DNA from: Acanthaster planci
Taxonomy: Eukaryota; Echinodermata; Asteroidea; Valvatida; Acanthasteridae
Length of the DNA: 64,000 nt
NCBI RefSeq assembly: GCF_001949145.1
Contig: NW_019091419.1
Location: forward strand, 1,249,664-1,313,663
Direction: 5' to 3'
Below are positions 42,501-50,861 of the stretch, one piece after another (position 1 is the first letter of the stretch; every line of letters starts with the position of its first letter). A program made the translations under genes and the position numbers. Under the pieces are notes generated by a model. That model searched no databases, was not told the DNA's origin, and saw only the letters and a list, made by a program, of their open reading frames with translations.

Positions 42501-43599
42501 GCATTGCCTGAATCTCTCTTCCACCAGAGAGTTGGGTGAGGGGCAGACATATAGACGCTGTGTCTTTCCGAGCGGAAATTACTTTGAATAACTTCACGAT
42601 TGCAGGGCGCGCTTTCTCTAGAGGGTTGACAGGAGATGATGCATCAATGTGTGGCAAGGTCCAATTTTTACAACCTTGACTGTGTTCATGCATTTCCAAC
42701 AGAAGTTCAGTCCAAGGCAAATAAGTGTTGGCAAATATGCCAGTTTCATAAATATGTATATAAAAAAGATCACAATAGTGAAGTGGTGTGGAACTAAAGG
42801 TTTTCACACTGAACTGAATCTCTTGAAAAAAGGTGAAAATTACCAGATTAGACTGCATTAAATGTCATTACCAAAATATTACCAAACAATGTTGACACAG
42901 TGCTCTTTGTGGTGGTACTGGTGTCATTGCACATAAAGTTGGCACAGCTGTCTTTATTCTTACAGTTGATTTTAATATTCGATACCTCTAGGCAGAAATG
43001 CAGTGACTTTTGTTCTGCACAAAAATTCTTCTGGAAGATATTTTAAAGTGTTCATTTAGCTCTTGAAGACATGGAAGATGATGAAAATGCACACATGCAT
43101 GATGTAAATTTGGAGGAGGGACCAGTTAAGCAATTCATGTTATTCTGTAACTTCTGTATTTTATATCACAGGCTTATTTATTCTGAATCAAACTGGTAAT
43201 CCAGATTGCAAAAGAACTTTATCAGACTGTACATGTACATGTAACTGTAATGTAAGGTATGACTTTGTTTCTCGACACTTGAACGATCACAGACAAAACA
43301 CACCTCAACTCACACAGAACTTCAACAATAAACAAGGTTGACAAAATTTACACAACTGACGTCGAATTTCAAGAATCAAAAACACTAATGAGCTGTTTAA
43401 TAACCGAGACCACACGTACACCTGAACTCTCTGTGCACAGTACGGCATGCAACTTGCCCACACGCGGCACTACTCGCCACTGTGTTAAGGGCCACGACCA
43501 TACCGAAATAACTGGAAATTACACGGTATAACACTCACCTCCGTGCACGGTAACGACCACGATCCCAACCATAAACCACCAGCTCGCTCGTCCAGCCAT
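393..43599 (-). CDS. TMEM132: TMEM132 family transmembrane protein, 5' eight exons (C-terminus off the left edge)
   Basis: Spliced gene: 43599-43539, 23852-23060, 12223-12071, 6919-6742, 3813-3670, 2124-1919, 1268-1087, 553-393, together 1878 nt or 626 codons. All seven introns are GT-AG and every phase joins in frame (1, 2, 2, 0, 0, 2, 1). The start ATG has A at -3 and G at +4 and opens a signal peptide (MAGRASWWFMVGIVVVTVHG). Family landmarks follow in order: VRATYGPFVVEG in the N-terminal domain, the Cys-rich stretch ending PPAWW, FEVENTTSSS...WRIDY, DDIVNTAVLDGERVSLPM, LPLEVVLSDPKLSLIRGWKIP, CKLRYQQAKVDVYTRFYAP and GTRVTGLAEGMTQIQ. These match the vertebrate TMEM132A-E middle domain. N-glycosylation sequons include NSS, NFT, NTT and NIT. 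Family knowledge: single-pass type I proteins of neurons and epithelia with cohesin-like and Ig-like ectodomains. The missing end should hold the last ectodomain part, the TM helix and the tail. Human TMEM132B is the positional match, but one invertebrate gene may represent all five paralogues. Confidence 0.94.
554..1086 (-). other. TMEM132 intron 7
   Basis: A 533-bp GT-AG intron. Its donor-proximal quarter is a 13-bp tandem array (924-1052). The rest is ordinary AT-rich sequence. Confidence 0.9.
924..1052. repeat. 13-bp minisatellite, about ten units
   Basis: Imperfect tandem copies of GGGAAGTCTGCAT and its variants (GGGAAGTCCACAT, GGTAGTCTGCATT). Period 13 with occasional 12- and 14-base units. 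It lies in intron 7 of TMEM132, about 35 bp from the exon 7 donor. The unit is not a multiple of three, so the open frames across it on both strands are repeat artefacts. Confidence 0.85.
1087..1268 (-). CDS. TMEM132: TMEM132 exon 7
   Basis: Residues 512-572. The acceptor is ATTTCAG|GTC and the donor ACAG|GTGAGG, ending in phase 1. The conserved part is KCKLRYQQAKVDVYTRFYAP. The preceding ~40 residues are a variable linker, as in the vertebrate paralogues. The exon lies only ~35 bp from a 13-bp minisatellite in intron 7. Confidence 0.94.
1269..1918 (-). other. TMEM132 intron 6
   Basis: A 650-bp AT-rich intron. A long plus-strand open frame crosses it into exon 6 but has no supporting features. 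Confidence 0.9.
1919..2124 (-). CDS. TMEM132: TMEM132 exon 6
   Basis: Residues 444-511. The acceptor is CCCACAG|GTC and the donor AATCG|GTGGGT, ending in phase 2. It contains YVDGTETGGAVGKKIRVSF and the highly conserved VWYPELPLEVVLSDPKLS with RGWKIP. Confidence 0.96.
2125..3669 (-). other. TMEM132 intron 5
   Basis: A 1.5-kb intron with short A/T tracts. No recognised repeat or RNA. Confidence 0.9.
3670..3813 (-). CDS. TMEM132: TMEM132 exon 5
   Basis: Residues 396-443 in exactly 48 codons, phase 0 at both ends. The acceptor is TTCACAG|GCG and the donor CTCAAG|GTAACT. DDIVNTAVLDGERVSLPM matches the conserved family block, followed by an NIT sequon and a Cys in SAQCTS. Confidence 0.95.
3814..6741 (-). 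other. TMEM132 intron 4
   Basis: A 2.9-kb intron. It contains a purine-rich G-run tract at 4785-4850. Otherwise no gene-like sequence was seen. Confidence 0.9.
4785..4850 (+). repeat. Purine-rich (GGGGAGAAG)n-like tract
   Basis: Repeated GGGGAGAAGG/GGGGAAGG units give many runs of four or more G on the plus strand. This is compatible with G-quadruplex or triplex formation in DNA. The TMEM132 pre-mRNA would carry the C-rich complement. Confidence 0.7.
6742..6919 (-). CDS. TMEM132: TMEM132 exon 4
   Basis: Residues 336-395. The acceptor is ATTCAG|TGAAG. The donor is TTTGG|GTAAAA, chosen because phase 0 then joins QSVIPVVW to ADDIVNTAVL of exon 5, as in the family. It carries FTVEFEVENTTSSS and NWRIDYEQEQ. 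Confidence 0.94.
7929..8014. repeat. Nested inverted repeat (small foldback)
   Basis: The inner stem is TTTCCCCCAAACC against GGTTTGGGGAAA around a 5-base loop. An outer 10-bp stem, TGTGATTACA/TGTAATCACA, lies on the same axis. It may be a remnant of a short foldback transposon. Confidence 0.55.
8747..9805. mobile_element. Tigger/pogo-like DNA transposon, internally deleted
   Basis: Both ends read CAGTAAACTCTYGATAACTC (left as written, right as reverse complement), flanked by TA on each side (8745-8746 and 9806-9807), the target duplication of Tc1/mariner/pogo elements. Subterminal GATAACTC/GGTTATC motifs recur inside both ends. At 1059 bp it is far shorter than an autonomous Tigger (~2.4 kb). 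A short plus-strand frame from 8935 begins MSRKRKCRLSL, reminiscent of a pogo transposase N-terminus but quickly interrupted. It lies in TMEM132 intron 3. Confidence 0.82.
9854..9884. repeat. Perfect 14-bp hairpin
   Basis: AATTTCCTCAAACC and its exact reverse complement are separated by GTT. It lies 49 bp beyond the right end of the Tigger-like element. Function unknown. Confidence 0.75.
12071..12223 (-). CDS. TMEM132: TMEM132 exon 3
   Basis: Residues 285-335. The acceptor is CTTCAG|GGC and the donor CACAG|GTATGC, phase 2 at both ends. It encodes AKARRGLRVINVHP and DAWVISYRVKQRGGSAMVTV, matching the family segment in which a conserved Trp lies in a beta-strand pattern. Confidence 0.95.
16760..16797. 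repeat. 19-bp direct tandem duplication
   Basis: CAAGGGGAGAGAGTGTGAC occurs twice, head to tail and perfect. Trivial recent slippage is likely. Confidence 0.85.
17180..17400. other. GC-rich intronic block
   Basis: A clearly GC-rich island in an AT-rich intron, with CTGCTGC repeats, GGTGACGGAGG and a GGGAGGCCAGGAG motif. Minus-strand frames across it match no TMEM132 segment and would not fit phase 2. It may be a regulatory element. Confidence 0.3.
20055..20075. repeat. 9-bp perfect hairpin before the tandem duplication
   Basis: GACTCAAGT and ACTTGAGTC are separated by TGG, just upstream of the 215-bp duplicated block. The block itself starts with related GTGACTTGAGACTTG sequence. Confidence 0.6.
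20085..20501. repeat. 215-bp tandem duplication (two copies)
   Basis: Copy 1 is about 20085-20299 and copy 2 about 20300-20501. For example, AGACATGCGACTGAACTTGAC recurs at 20116 and 20331. The copies differ by scattered substitutions and A-run length. Similar open frames in both copies (MRLNLTKKRLV...) are short and repeat-derived. Confidence 0.9.
23060..23852 (-). CDS. TMEM132: TMEM132 exon 2 (large N-terminal ectodomain exon)
   Basis: Residues 21-284 in 793 nt, the largest exon, as in vertebrate TMEM132 genes. The acceptor is TTCAG|GT and the donor ATCAG|GTAAGT. It carries FPVHFAPLNSQSVLL, the family signature VRATYGPFVVEG, a Cys-containing segment ending in IAVPPAWW, and VWLYVPKTDVAVGERFQI near its end. 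Third codon positions are GC-rich against the AT-rich introns around it. Confidence 0.96.
28640..28900. promoter_or_regulatory. CpG-rich intronic island, candidate enhancer
   Basis: About 18 CG dinucleotides by hand count in roughly 280 bp, well above the surrounding intron, with no convincing reading frame. The regulatory role is inferred from composition and from its place in a long first intron. Confidence 0.25.
29238..29374. repeat. Foldback element with ~49-bp arms
   Basis: The left arm 29238-29286 starts CATTTTCAAAATG and the right arm 29325-29374 ends CATTTTGAAAATG. The arms are imperfect reverse complements, including GGATTCAGCTTAGGCTTCGG against its diverged complement. The 38-bp centre is unpaired. 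It lies 25 bp from the larger hairpin. Confidence 0.8.
29400..29764. mobile_element. Long-hairpin foldback element (MITE-like), ~365 bp
   Basis: Arms of about 155-160 bp (29400-29555 and 29606-29764) are reverse complements over nearly their whole length. Paired landmarks are AGCCTTTTGCAAGTTAAA, GGTACACTGAGTT, ATAACAATTTGAATTC and TGATTTGGGG. Around 50 bp separate the arms. Outside the arms the complementarity stops abruptly, as expected of a mobile foldback. No coding capacity. Confidence 0.85.
30130..30450. repeat. Cluster of GTACAT/TACATG simple-sequence runs
   Basis: Several palindromic (ACATGT)n-type stretches lie within 300 bp. Similar short runs recur at 25608-25630, 27230-27245, 31000-31012, 37350-37378, 42247-42264, 59800-59815 and 62755-62768. 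They look like a genome-wide simple repeat of this organism. Confidence 0.7.
34143..34209 (-). repeat. tRNA-derived SINE head / tRNA pseudogene
   Basis: The minus strand reads GGTAGCTCAGTTGGTAGAGC (A box and D arm), an imperfect anticodon arm with GGT at the anticodon position, then GCAGGTTCAAATCCCACTCC (B box and T arm). The T stem has mismatches, position 33 is not T and the acceptor halves do not pair, so this is not a working tRNA gene. A SINE head or dead tRNA copy is most likely. Confidence 0.75.
37335..37380. repeat. (TACATG)n microsatellite
   Basis: GTACATGTACTTTGATGTAC followed by four consecutive palindromic ACATGT units. Part of the simple-sequence family seen across the window. 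Confidence 0.75.
43539..43599 (-). CDS. TMEM132: TMEM132 exon 1 (signal peptide)
   Basis: Residues 1-20 plus one base. A short basic start (MAGRAS) is followed by a hydrophobic core (WWFMVGIVVVTV) and a small-residue cleavage zone (HG/G). The donor is GGAG|GTGAGT. The leftover G joins GT of exon 2 to make Gly21, so the phase agrees. Calling this exon rests on the good Kozak context, the signal peptide and the perfect phase. No transcript was available. Confidence 0.88.
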
Positions 43600-43830
43600 A
43601 TTTTTGACGGCTAAACCACGCCACACAGAGAGAAATCCAAGAGCTGGGGGACAATCAGACACTCAGAAAAGATCCTCGATGATCCCTGCCTTCCTTTCTT
43701 TTAGAGAGAAAATTCGGAGATTGGCGGGGAAGAGCAATTATTTTGGGAGCATTTCTGCAATCCGTCCGGCCTGATTAGAGTCCCGTGCTGGATGAGCGAC
43801 TAGTCTATCTCACGAGTAGCGCATGTACGC
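43600..43830 (-). promoter_or_regulatory. Likely 5' UTR and core promoter region of TMEM132
   Basis: Sequence immediately upstream of the exon 1 ATG, with more CpG than the intron beyond and a mixed pyrimidine/GC composition. No clear TATA box was found, and the transcription start cannot be fixed from sequence alone. Confidence 0.35.
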
Positions 43831-44579
43831 GTGCGTGAATGTATGATTTGTGTGCTCACCGATTTCTGTGTACAATACGTCTGTGTACAAAATGCGGTGT
43901 TGCGTTTTGATTCACTCAGGGATACACATTGTGCATGCGCGAGGCCCGCAGAGAAAAAAACATGTACACAGTATTTCAATCACCTCCCTCGAAGGATATA
44001 TTATTCTACTTTTTATCATTTTATTTAACTGAGACTGAATTGCAACTGAATAACCGAATACCTTCAAAGGACACCGAGTGACATCAACAATTTGGGATAG
44101 AAGGAGAAATTATTGAGTTTTTAATTAGCACACTATCAAGTCTCCCAAATGGAACAGTTCTGCTTCGGAGATCAAAGCAGACCGCCGTTCCCCACCGCAA
44201 TAAAACCATCTTTCCAGAACCTTGTAGAGGTTCTTTTTTTAATAAGAAAATCGAAGGATAATTGGTGAACCTCACAGGTAAACTGAAATAGGCCTACATG
44301 TATTTCAAATTCGATGTTATAAAACATTGTCACAGCGTTAATTTATTTTAATGCGTCAATATTGTTGGACTGTGTACCTTTTTTCTTGTATTGTTTATGC
44401 AATAAAGCAATTATCCGATTCCTTTTATCTTGGGTTATGTATTCTGCTTTCAAATCAAATTAATCTTAAGCAAACATTAACTAAGAGGCACATAAAGAAA
44501 ATAAGAGCGTTGCATTTTCGACGTTTTTTCACTTTACAACTTTACAGGGAAGTCAAGCGTTTGGGGTGAAAATTGTGAC

Positions 44580-45240
44580 CTTGTTCTATTTTTTTGAAAG
44601 AAGCCAAAATCTTCGACGGCACAAAATGGGCCCGTGTAACACATTTTATCACTTGACAGGCCACGGTTTACAGGCCTCTCGCGGCGGAGAGAGAAAGCCA
44701 TTCATCCAGCGTAATTGGATGGCCAAGCTGTGGCTTTCAATTCAACCTTTGTAATCCGATCGCTTTGTGACTGTGTTCACGCCGAAAAGCCGACAAAAAC
44801 ACCACGAACTATTCACTCACAAAAATGGCATTCTGGCGATACACATCCCCCCTCCCGTTCCTTTCCGGGGCATATATTTATGTGCACTTGCCGGGAGGAA
44901 GGTATGATTGAAAAATAAATTGATTGGACTGGATCTGGGCGATCAGTTCATGTCTTTTGTGGTGGTCGAGTACGCCTTCGCTGCCGTTAGGGCTTGTCGA
45001 GGCGGACGGCAGCTTATTATATGGGAATAAATGATATATCACCGACATTATCGCTACGGCGAAGAATTTTGTTCGGAGCCCTCTTTAAATGAAAGCTTTG
45101 CAGGCATACTTTTTTTAGTCTACTGTGGCTGAATTTAAAACTCGCCGCGCATTCAGCGGCACATACAGAGCTTTATGCCAGGGTTTCATTATGGCTAATT
45201 TATTTCAAGTGCCCCAAATTGTTTCCGCCCAGATAACAGT
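44580..45240. promoter_or_regulatory. CpG-rich block upstream of TMEM132, candidate regulatory element
   Basis: I counted 35 CG dinucleotides in 44581-45180, many times denser than flanking DNA. The block contains AT-rich homeodomain-type cores such as GGCTAATTTATTTC and AAATAAATTGATTGG. It starts about 1 kb upstream of the TMEM132 ATG. No coding frame was recognised. Regulatory function is inferred from composition and position. Confidence 0.35.
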
Positions 45241-45801
45241 TTTTGAAAGCAATGGGTGAAATGGGAAGACTTGAAAAGTATGCTGGGTATGGTAATTGGC
45301 CCTTGAATCTCACATTTTCCACATGATTAGCCTGAGTAAGAAACAAAGTGATTTTGAACATCTTGTCAAAAAAGTCAATAGCAGCTGTTCAACTAATTGT
45401 TTTTATAGAAGCGAGATGCAAAAATCAAGAAAAGGTTGTTCGAAAAAATCCCCGGTAGCTATCGAAAAAGTTTATGACTTGTGTCACTTCTACTTTCAGA
45501 CTGAATGAGGCTGCAAACAAGTATGTGGAACGTTGGGCGAAAGATCATGTTGCATGTTCTACTATAGGTGCTGAGTTAATGCATCCTGCCTTCATCACAT
45601 CTTTAAGATGAACTTGATTTCACTTCTTTTCCTTGCAAAATGTGTATAGTGTTACTAGAAACGCCGTGCACACGCCAACATATTGCCACAAAGGCCATTT
45701 TTCCTGAATTCATACACTTCGCAGTATTCTTTGATGAAAATGAGGCCGCCACGTCGTGAACTTGTTCACACACGTACACGGAGCGGATACGCCGGTTGCG
45801 C

Positions 45802-45828
45802 ACGTCAGTCAAAATTGACGACTGACGT
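45802..45828. promoter_or_regulatory. Hairpin of paired CRE-type half sites
   Basis: ACGTCAGTC and its exact reverse complement GACTGACGT are separated by 9 bases, so two TGACGT half sites face each other. bZIP (CREB/ATF) half sites are TGACG. Located 2.2 kb upstream of the TMEM132 start. Confidence 0.3.
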
Positions 45829-47617
45829 AGCCCCTGAAAGCCGTTTCGGGAATTTTGCCTAGCAAAGAAGTATAGCGCCCTCAACGGTAGTGTTTAGTCA
45901 ATCAAAGTGGTCCACAGCATACACCCCGCGCGGGCTGAATGAACGAAAATTTTAAACGACTCAGACGATAACGTTCGCTTGAATTTGACTCTTATGCTGG
46001 CTGATTTAGTTGAATACACACAATGCATGTCAAGTTCCGTTAAATTCTGATACCTTCACACTGAAGAAATGACTCGTATGTAGGGGGAAACTTCGATTCA
46101 TTAAAAAAGTCACGGTCACCAAGACGAGGTTTTAATATACCTTCGGACAAAACTGATATGCTCTCTTCCAAATGTCAACACTATTTCTTACTGATGGAAA
46201 AGTCTGTTGTAAACCGTAGTTACATATTACTCCATAACTCCAACAAAAATATCATAGAATATGGATATGTCTACATTATTTTAATGCAGCTTAAACCAAC
46301 CGTTTTCTTTGAAAAATTAAATGGCTTTGTGGAAAAATCTTGATTAAATGAAGTGAGAACAAATAACACGCAATACACATGCACTGCCGAACTGATACCA
46401 ATAATAAACAGAATTCCAAGGATTCTGGATATGGCAGAGAAAATATAGAGGAACTATCATATCATCAGGAACTAAGTTCAGATCTTTCTGAGACAGTAAG
46501 TGAACTCGGCTAGAACTTCATGGAAACATTCTAACTGGCTTCAACCTTTGTAAAGCGTTCTTGTTTTCTCTGCAATCTCATCAATGTCCTCTGATCTTGA
46601 CCTCTGACCTTAAAAGGTATAGCCTTAAAGGACTACCTACAGTTAGAGGAAGTTAACAAATACTGCTATATACTGAAAATGGGGAATATTCTCTGAAAGG
46701 TTCACAAGCGAATACTTGGGGCCAAGGATGAATGGAAACAGTCACCCGTAATTAATAAGTCTAATTTCAAAACTTAAGGATTTTATTCTGAGATTCACAG
46801 TCTGATGGAGCTTTCAAAAGAAAATGATGATATTGCACTTATCACTGCACAATTGTAATCAAAAAGCCTTGAAAGCCAATCACTTATTGATTGATGACTG
46901 ACAATACTATAGTAACTGATGATAACTATGCAAATTGGTGGGTTAATGTGAGTAATAATAATAACCCGTGATGTCATTTGTGAGGCAAAATGTGTAACAG
47001 TGGCTTACAGTACACAAAGTACTGTAGTTTCTCCAAAAGGCACATTGACAAGGACGGTTAGCGGCAATCCTGTTTCATTTCTACAATGCTCAAACTAATG
47101 TTATCCATTGGCACCCTTGGTGCGATTTGTTCAAAAAAGGTTGCAAATGGCACACAGAGGCAGAGAAGTTATCTGATTTAAGACAAGTAGATTCCCTGTT
47201 ATTTTGCAAAGTTTCCCCACTTTACCAATGCTTGTGCAGCATTGGATGATTTGACAAACTTTAGAAAAATCAGTCTAAGGGTGAGAAATTACTGAACAAT
47301 AAAATTAAAACTTTCAAGTATGTGGATCAATAAAGGGTTTAAACCTGTTGTTTGACATAAAATTAATGTCACAATAGCTGCCAGAACAGTCTTCAGACCA
47401 ATGGCTTAGAACACATAAATTTTGACACAAGTCTTATACATGAAGCAAGTTTGCATTTACTGCAAAATTCCCATGTGACAGAGCTAATCAAACTTTTTGC
47501 CAATTCGCACCTGTCTGTGCCAAGACACAACAAAATTTGTGACAGATCGGCCATTTGCTTTCAACCACAATATCTGGCCTTTATCAGAGCTGCCAATGTC
47601 AACTAATCCCTCTGCCT

Positions 47618-47769
47618 CTAGCTTTGGTCACCCTTCTCAGTCGGGCTTCCAACCTGATGTCTCTTGGACGGTGATCCTGAATTGGGGCTTGGTGGCTCAT
47701 GCTGCGCCTTTGATCTGGTTGGGGATCCCACGACTTGGAACTCCTTGAGAGAGCGAGATCCCTCATAAC
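47618..47769 (-). CDS. AACS: Putative alternative terminal exon of AACS
   Basis: A strong pyrimidine tract (TTCTTTTTCTTTTCTTGTCC) precedes AAG|GTTATG, followed by 49 codons and TAG. If AACS exon 16 were cut at the internal site CAAG|GTTACT (last base 50732), the frames join exactly and the ending LQGY continues as LQGYEGSRSLKEF and on into a Ser/Pro/Lys-rich tail with three GSP[T/S] motifs. Codon use looks coding-like. The proposed donor is weak (T at +3, C at +5), so this would be a minor or regulated isoform. I know of no such tail in vertebrate AACS. A chance open frame remains possible. Confidence 0.4.
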
Positions 47770-47909
47770 CTTGGACAAGAAAAGAAAAAGAACAGAACAG
47801 ATTTAGTGGGGAAAAAAAGGATTCCATCAGAACCTGGCTTTCTTGGATGGATGATTACAATGGTTGGATATTATTACAAAAATAATGCCTTCTTTTACTC
47901 CACACTGCT

Positions 47910-48110
47910 TTGCAGTGTTGTAGTTGAGACTATCACAAGACCAGTCACAAGACCAGTCATGAGACCAGGCACATGTGACAGGGTGAACAATGGCAAAGGA
48001 ATACTTTTGTTACAGTTCATTTGAATAGCTTGTGACTTGATTTCAGACTGGAGGTCTTGTGTTGGTCTATCACTCTATCTTGTGATGGTCTTAAGAGATC
48101 CAATTTTTGT
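47910..48110 (+). repeat. Foldback repeat family, copy 1 (partial)
   Basis: Starts CAGTGTTGTAGTTGAGAC and contains GAACAATGGCAAAGGAATAC and CAGTTCATTTGAATAGC, matching 57284-57600 in order and orientation. It retains the left arm and centre (GATCCAATTTTTGTATCAA). The right arm is lost or too diverged to see. Confidence 0.75.
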
Positions 48111-50047
48111 ATCAACAACATATCACAACACAAATTGTGTACGTAATATGCACACAATTTCCAATGGCTCATGTTGCAGTACAAGAGAATTCCTCTGCTC
48201 GGGACCAACCAAAAAGAGCTGCACGTACGTGACAAAAGTAAAATAAATGATGACCTCTGTTTCTATTTCTCTTTCTATTTTTCTGTAAGAATTTTTGTGA
48301 TGAACAAATTCCAAAGCTTAGTAGCGCTGTAATTTTCCAGGGCTGGGTGATAAACCAATTTTTATAATTCAATACAAAAACTCCATCAAGTAAAACTTCT
48401 GAGGAGCTAAAATGTGAACTTGATTTTGTCCCATCATACATTCTGAGGAGCTAAACTCACACAAAAACTACACTTGAAAACCAACAGTCTGACTTGGAAA
48501 GAGAGATCAAATGTAAAACATGCCAGTTGAGAACAGCAGAGTAATCTGATTTCGAGGTGACAGGTGTTGTTTCAAGTGATGATCCCCACCACCAACATGA
48601 AGCAAGTACACACAAGTAGTATGGTAGATGACGCATGGATAGCCTGACTTTAACTTCAATTGTTTAGTTGATTATGTTGATTATTGTTTGACTGGAGTAA
48701 TTTAAAGATGATGGATCTATACATGGTGGTGGGCTGAACTGTTAGCTGGCCATTTTTGTCTCTCAAAGTTTCTTGTGCAAATGGAAGGAAAGGCGGTTGA
48801 CAGAAATTGGATACTATGGGGTGTTGAAATAATAGTTAAAAAGCTCAACTGAGGGTGTTACAGAATAAAGATTGGGGAGAATGTGAGGATTGGTGAAAGC
48901 GTTTCTATAACTATCATGAGCTAGAGATGGGATTTCAAATCTTGACATAACAAATGTAGCTGTTGTATATGTACCTGTGAAATGTAAACAATCTGCCCAC
49001 ACTCAGCTCCTAATAGATGAATGCAATTTTTTAGTGGATATATTTCTTGTGCTAAATGACATTACACCATACCTTTCACAAAACCAAACATTTTATGACA
49101 TGAGAATTGGATGTTATGGACAACATGTCTGGTTGAAGATGCATGCAGGTATGTAGAGATTTTTGACTATGTGAATGAGAATGGTAGTCGATTCCAAACT
49201 TACCTCATATCAAGGCTCATGAGCAGCCAAGCAACATAGAACAAGGAAACATTTTGAAAACTATTAAATACAGTCCACTTCCTGAGGTCAACTCCATAAT
49301 GAAGCAGCCAAAAAATATGGCCAAAGTGTTGCAGTATATATCAACCAAAAATAGAGGTACTAAATTGACTTTTTGGAATTTCTAGGCAAAATTAGTTTAG
49401 TTTGTCTTCACAGTTGGTGAAATATCTATTAACAATATTTATCCAATGCATACTACCAGCAGCGCTGTTCATTAGTTAAAAATCTCCCCAACAACGCCAA
49501 TTTCATTATTTCAATTGAAAATACAAGTAAAGAAAATCTGATTAAAAAGCTCACTTCAATCAGCTTTCTGATACCATGATATCCACAACCAGGCAGACAA
49601 TAAAACCATATGATAAAGCTTTGAGAGTGAACTTATTTGAGCATGGACAACTTGTTTCCGGATTGTGCCCTTCAAAAGAAATATATAGGACAATGACATT
49701 TCTGCGTCTCTTGGAAGTATGGAAGAAACCTTTCCACCGTTTGTTTGATCTAAGCTCAAAATGACAGGTGCAAACGTATGCCCTTTTTCTAAGTGCTACA
49801 CAAGAGACAGTGTTAATTCAACACTGTGTTTTTTTGCAGTGCTGGCACAAGGAACCTGACAGTGTAAGGAAATGAGAACTAAGACAATTTGAGGAGAAAA
49901 CAAAATGAGTAAGGAGTGTCACACACCTACATATTCCCATTAGCAATGCTCCTGGGAACTAGTACATCTTCTAGATTACATAACAGCACTCTTTATGCCA
50001 GTGGACATCATGCAATGCTTTATATGGATTATTCCAAATACAGCAGC

Positions 50048-50345
50048 CCACCAAGAGGTTGCCATGGAGAGGCCATTTTTCAAGTTTATGGTCAACATAA
50101 AACACTGCTGGCTTGCTGTGATTTGCATTGAGTGAATGTCAGTAGAGAACATGAGGAAATTTTTGCTTAATCAGGGCATTCCTTGCCTCACGGAAACCAC
50201 CATCTTGATTAATAAATACCAATACTCAAACATGTATGAATCCTCAACCCAGAAAAACAAACATTGGGAACATCTGAAGAACTTTGTTCACTGTTTCCAA
50301 ACAATGCACAGCAAAAATGGCCTCTCCATGGCAACCTCTTGGTGG
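50048..50345. mobile_element. Short element with perfect 33-bp terminal inverted repeats
   Basis: 50048-50080 (CCACCAAGAGGTTGCCATGG onward) and 50313-50345 are exact reverse complements, 232 bp apart. Weaker complementarity extends ~18 bp outward. The interior has no coding capacity. It lies in the 3' flank of AACS, 0.4-0.7 kb past the stop. Family not recognised, and no clear target duplication was seen. Confidence 0.7.
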
Positions 50346-50515
50346 CACGCTGCATTGTGAATCACCTGTATTCTGCAGATATGAAATTATTTTGTAACTT
50401 TGACCACAACAACGACCTGAATTGTAGACTGACACACAGTTGGTTTCTCCAACTGAGAGCAACACATTTTTGTCCCTTTGCTCTCCTCTTCTGTCTCTGC
50501 CTTTCACAGTGCAGT

Positions 50516-50698
50516 GGTCAAGTCTGTCGCAAGTCCTCAAATGTCCCTGATCTTCAATCACAAATCAGTCAGCCTCAAATCAAGAGAATTTATCCGACTG
50601 AACTGTGACAACAGCATTCTCGTGTCATTCCTCAAACCTGCTACCTGCAAATGGGCTTGTGAATGGACTTGTGACAGACCTGACCACGACACTGGTCA
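50516..50698 (-). repeat. Foldback repeat family, copy 2 (inverted)
   Basis: Matches the reverse complement of 57284-57460. Shared blocks include ATCACAAATCA[A/G]TCAG, GAACTGTGA[T/C]AA[A/C]AGCATTC and GTGTCATT/TTGTCATT, followed by CTTGTGAC-type sequence. It sits directly after the AACS stop codon and would fall in the 3' UTR. Confidence 0.7.
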
Positions 50699-50723
50699 TT
50701 AGTAAATCACACACAGTGCCATT

Positions 50724-50861
50724 TCAGTAACCTTGTAACTGTGGGATGTTGGAGTAGAGGTCCAAGGAGTTGGGATTAGCGAGAGCTCCGCGTTGCTGGA
50801 CGTTCTCTCCGGAGATAATCCTCCTCACAGCCACCTCAACCTTCTTACCGTTGATGGTGTA
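50724..50861 (-). CDS. AACS: AACS terminal exon
   Basis: Residues 584-628 and [19 protein letters not shown] carries the C-terminal-domain catalytic lysine (NGK), and the end SNIPQLQGY aligns with the vertebrate end. The acceptor is a long T tract then AACAG|TAC. An internal CAAG|GTTACT seven bases before the stop could serve as a weak alternative donor. Confidence 0.96.
   Translation of the reverse strand, partial: YTINGKKVEVAVRRIISGENVQQRGALANPNSLDLYSNIPQLQGY

Larger units (their letters stand above)
23853..43538 (-). other. TMEM132 intron 1 (19.7 kb)
   Basis: A long first intron without recognisable nested genes. Contents noted: two adjacent foldbacks (29238-29374 and 29400-29764), a tRNA-like SINE piece (34143-34209), TACATG runs near 30130-30450, 31000, 37335-37380 and 42245-42265, and CpG-richer islands near 27640-27870, 28640-28900 and 32480-32900. 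Large first introns are usual for TMEM132 genes in vertebrates. Confidence 0.88.
43831..50047. other. Region between AACS and TMEM132
   Basis: About 6.2 kb. It holds a CpG-rich block (44580-45240), a CRE-like hairpin (45802-45828), the possible extra AACS exon (47618-47769) and one copy of the foldback family (47910-48110). The rest (45900-47600 and 48110-50040) is AT-rich without recognised content. Confidence 0.8.

Noticed and set aside
42418-42858. 146-codon minus-strand open frame in intron 1, considered as an alternative TMEM132 exon
   Set aside because: No similarity to the family and no fitting phase-1 splice pair.
48800-50723. AACS polyadenylation signal
   Set aside because: No AATAAA on the minus strand could be placed convincingly downstream of the stop, so the 3' end is left undefined.
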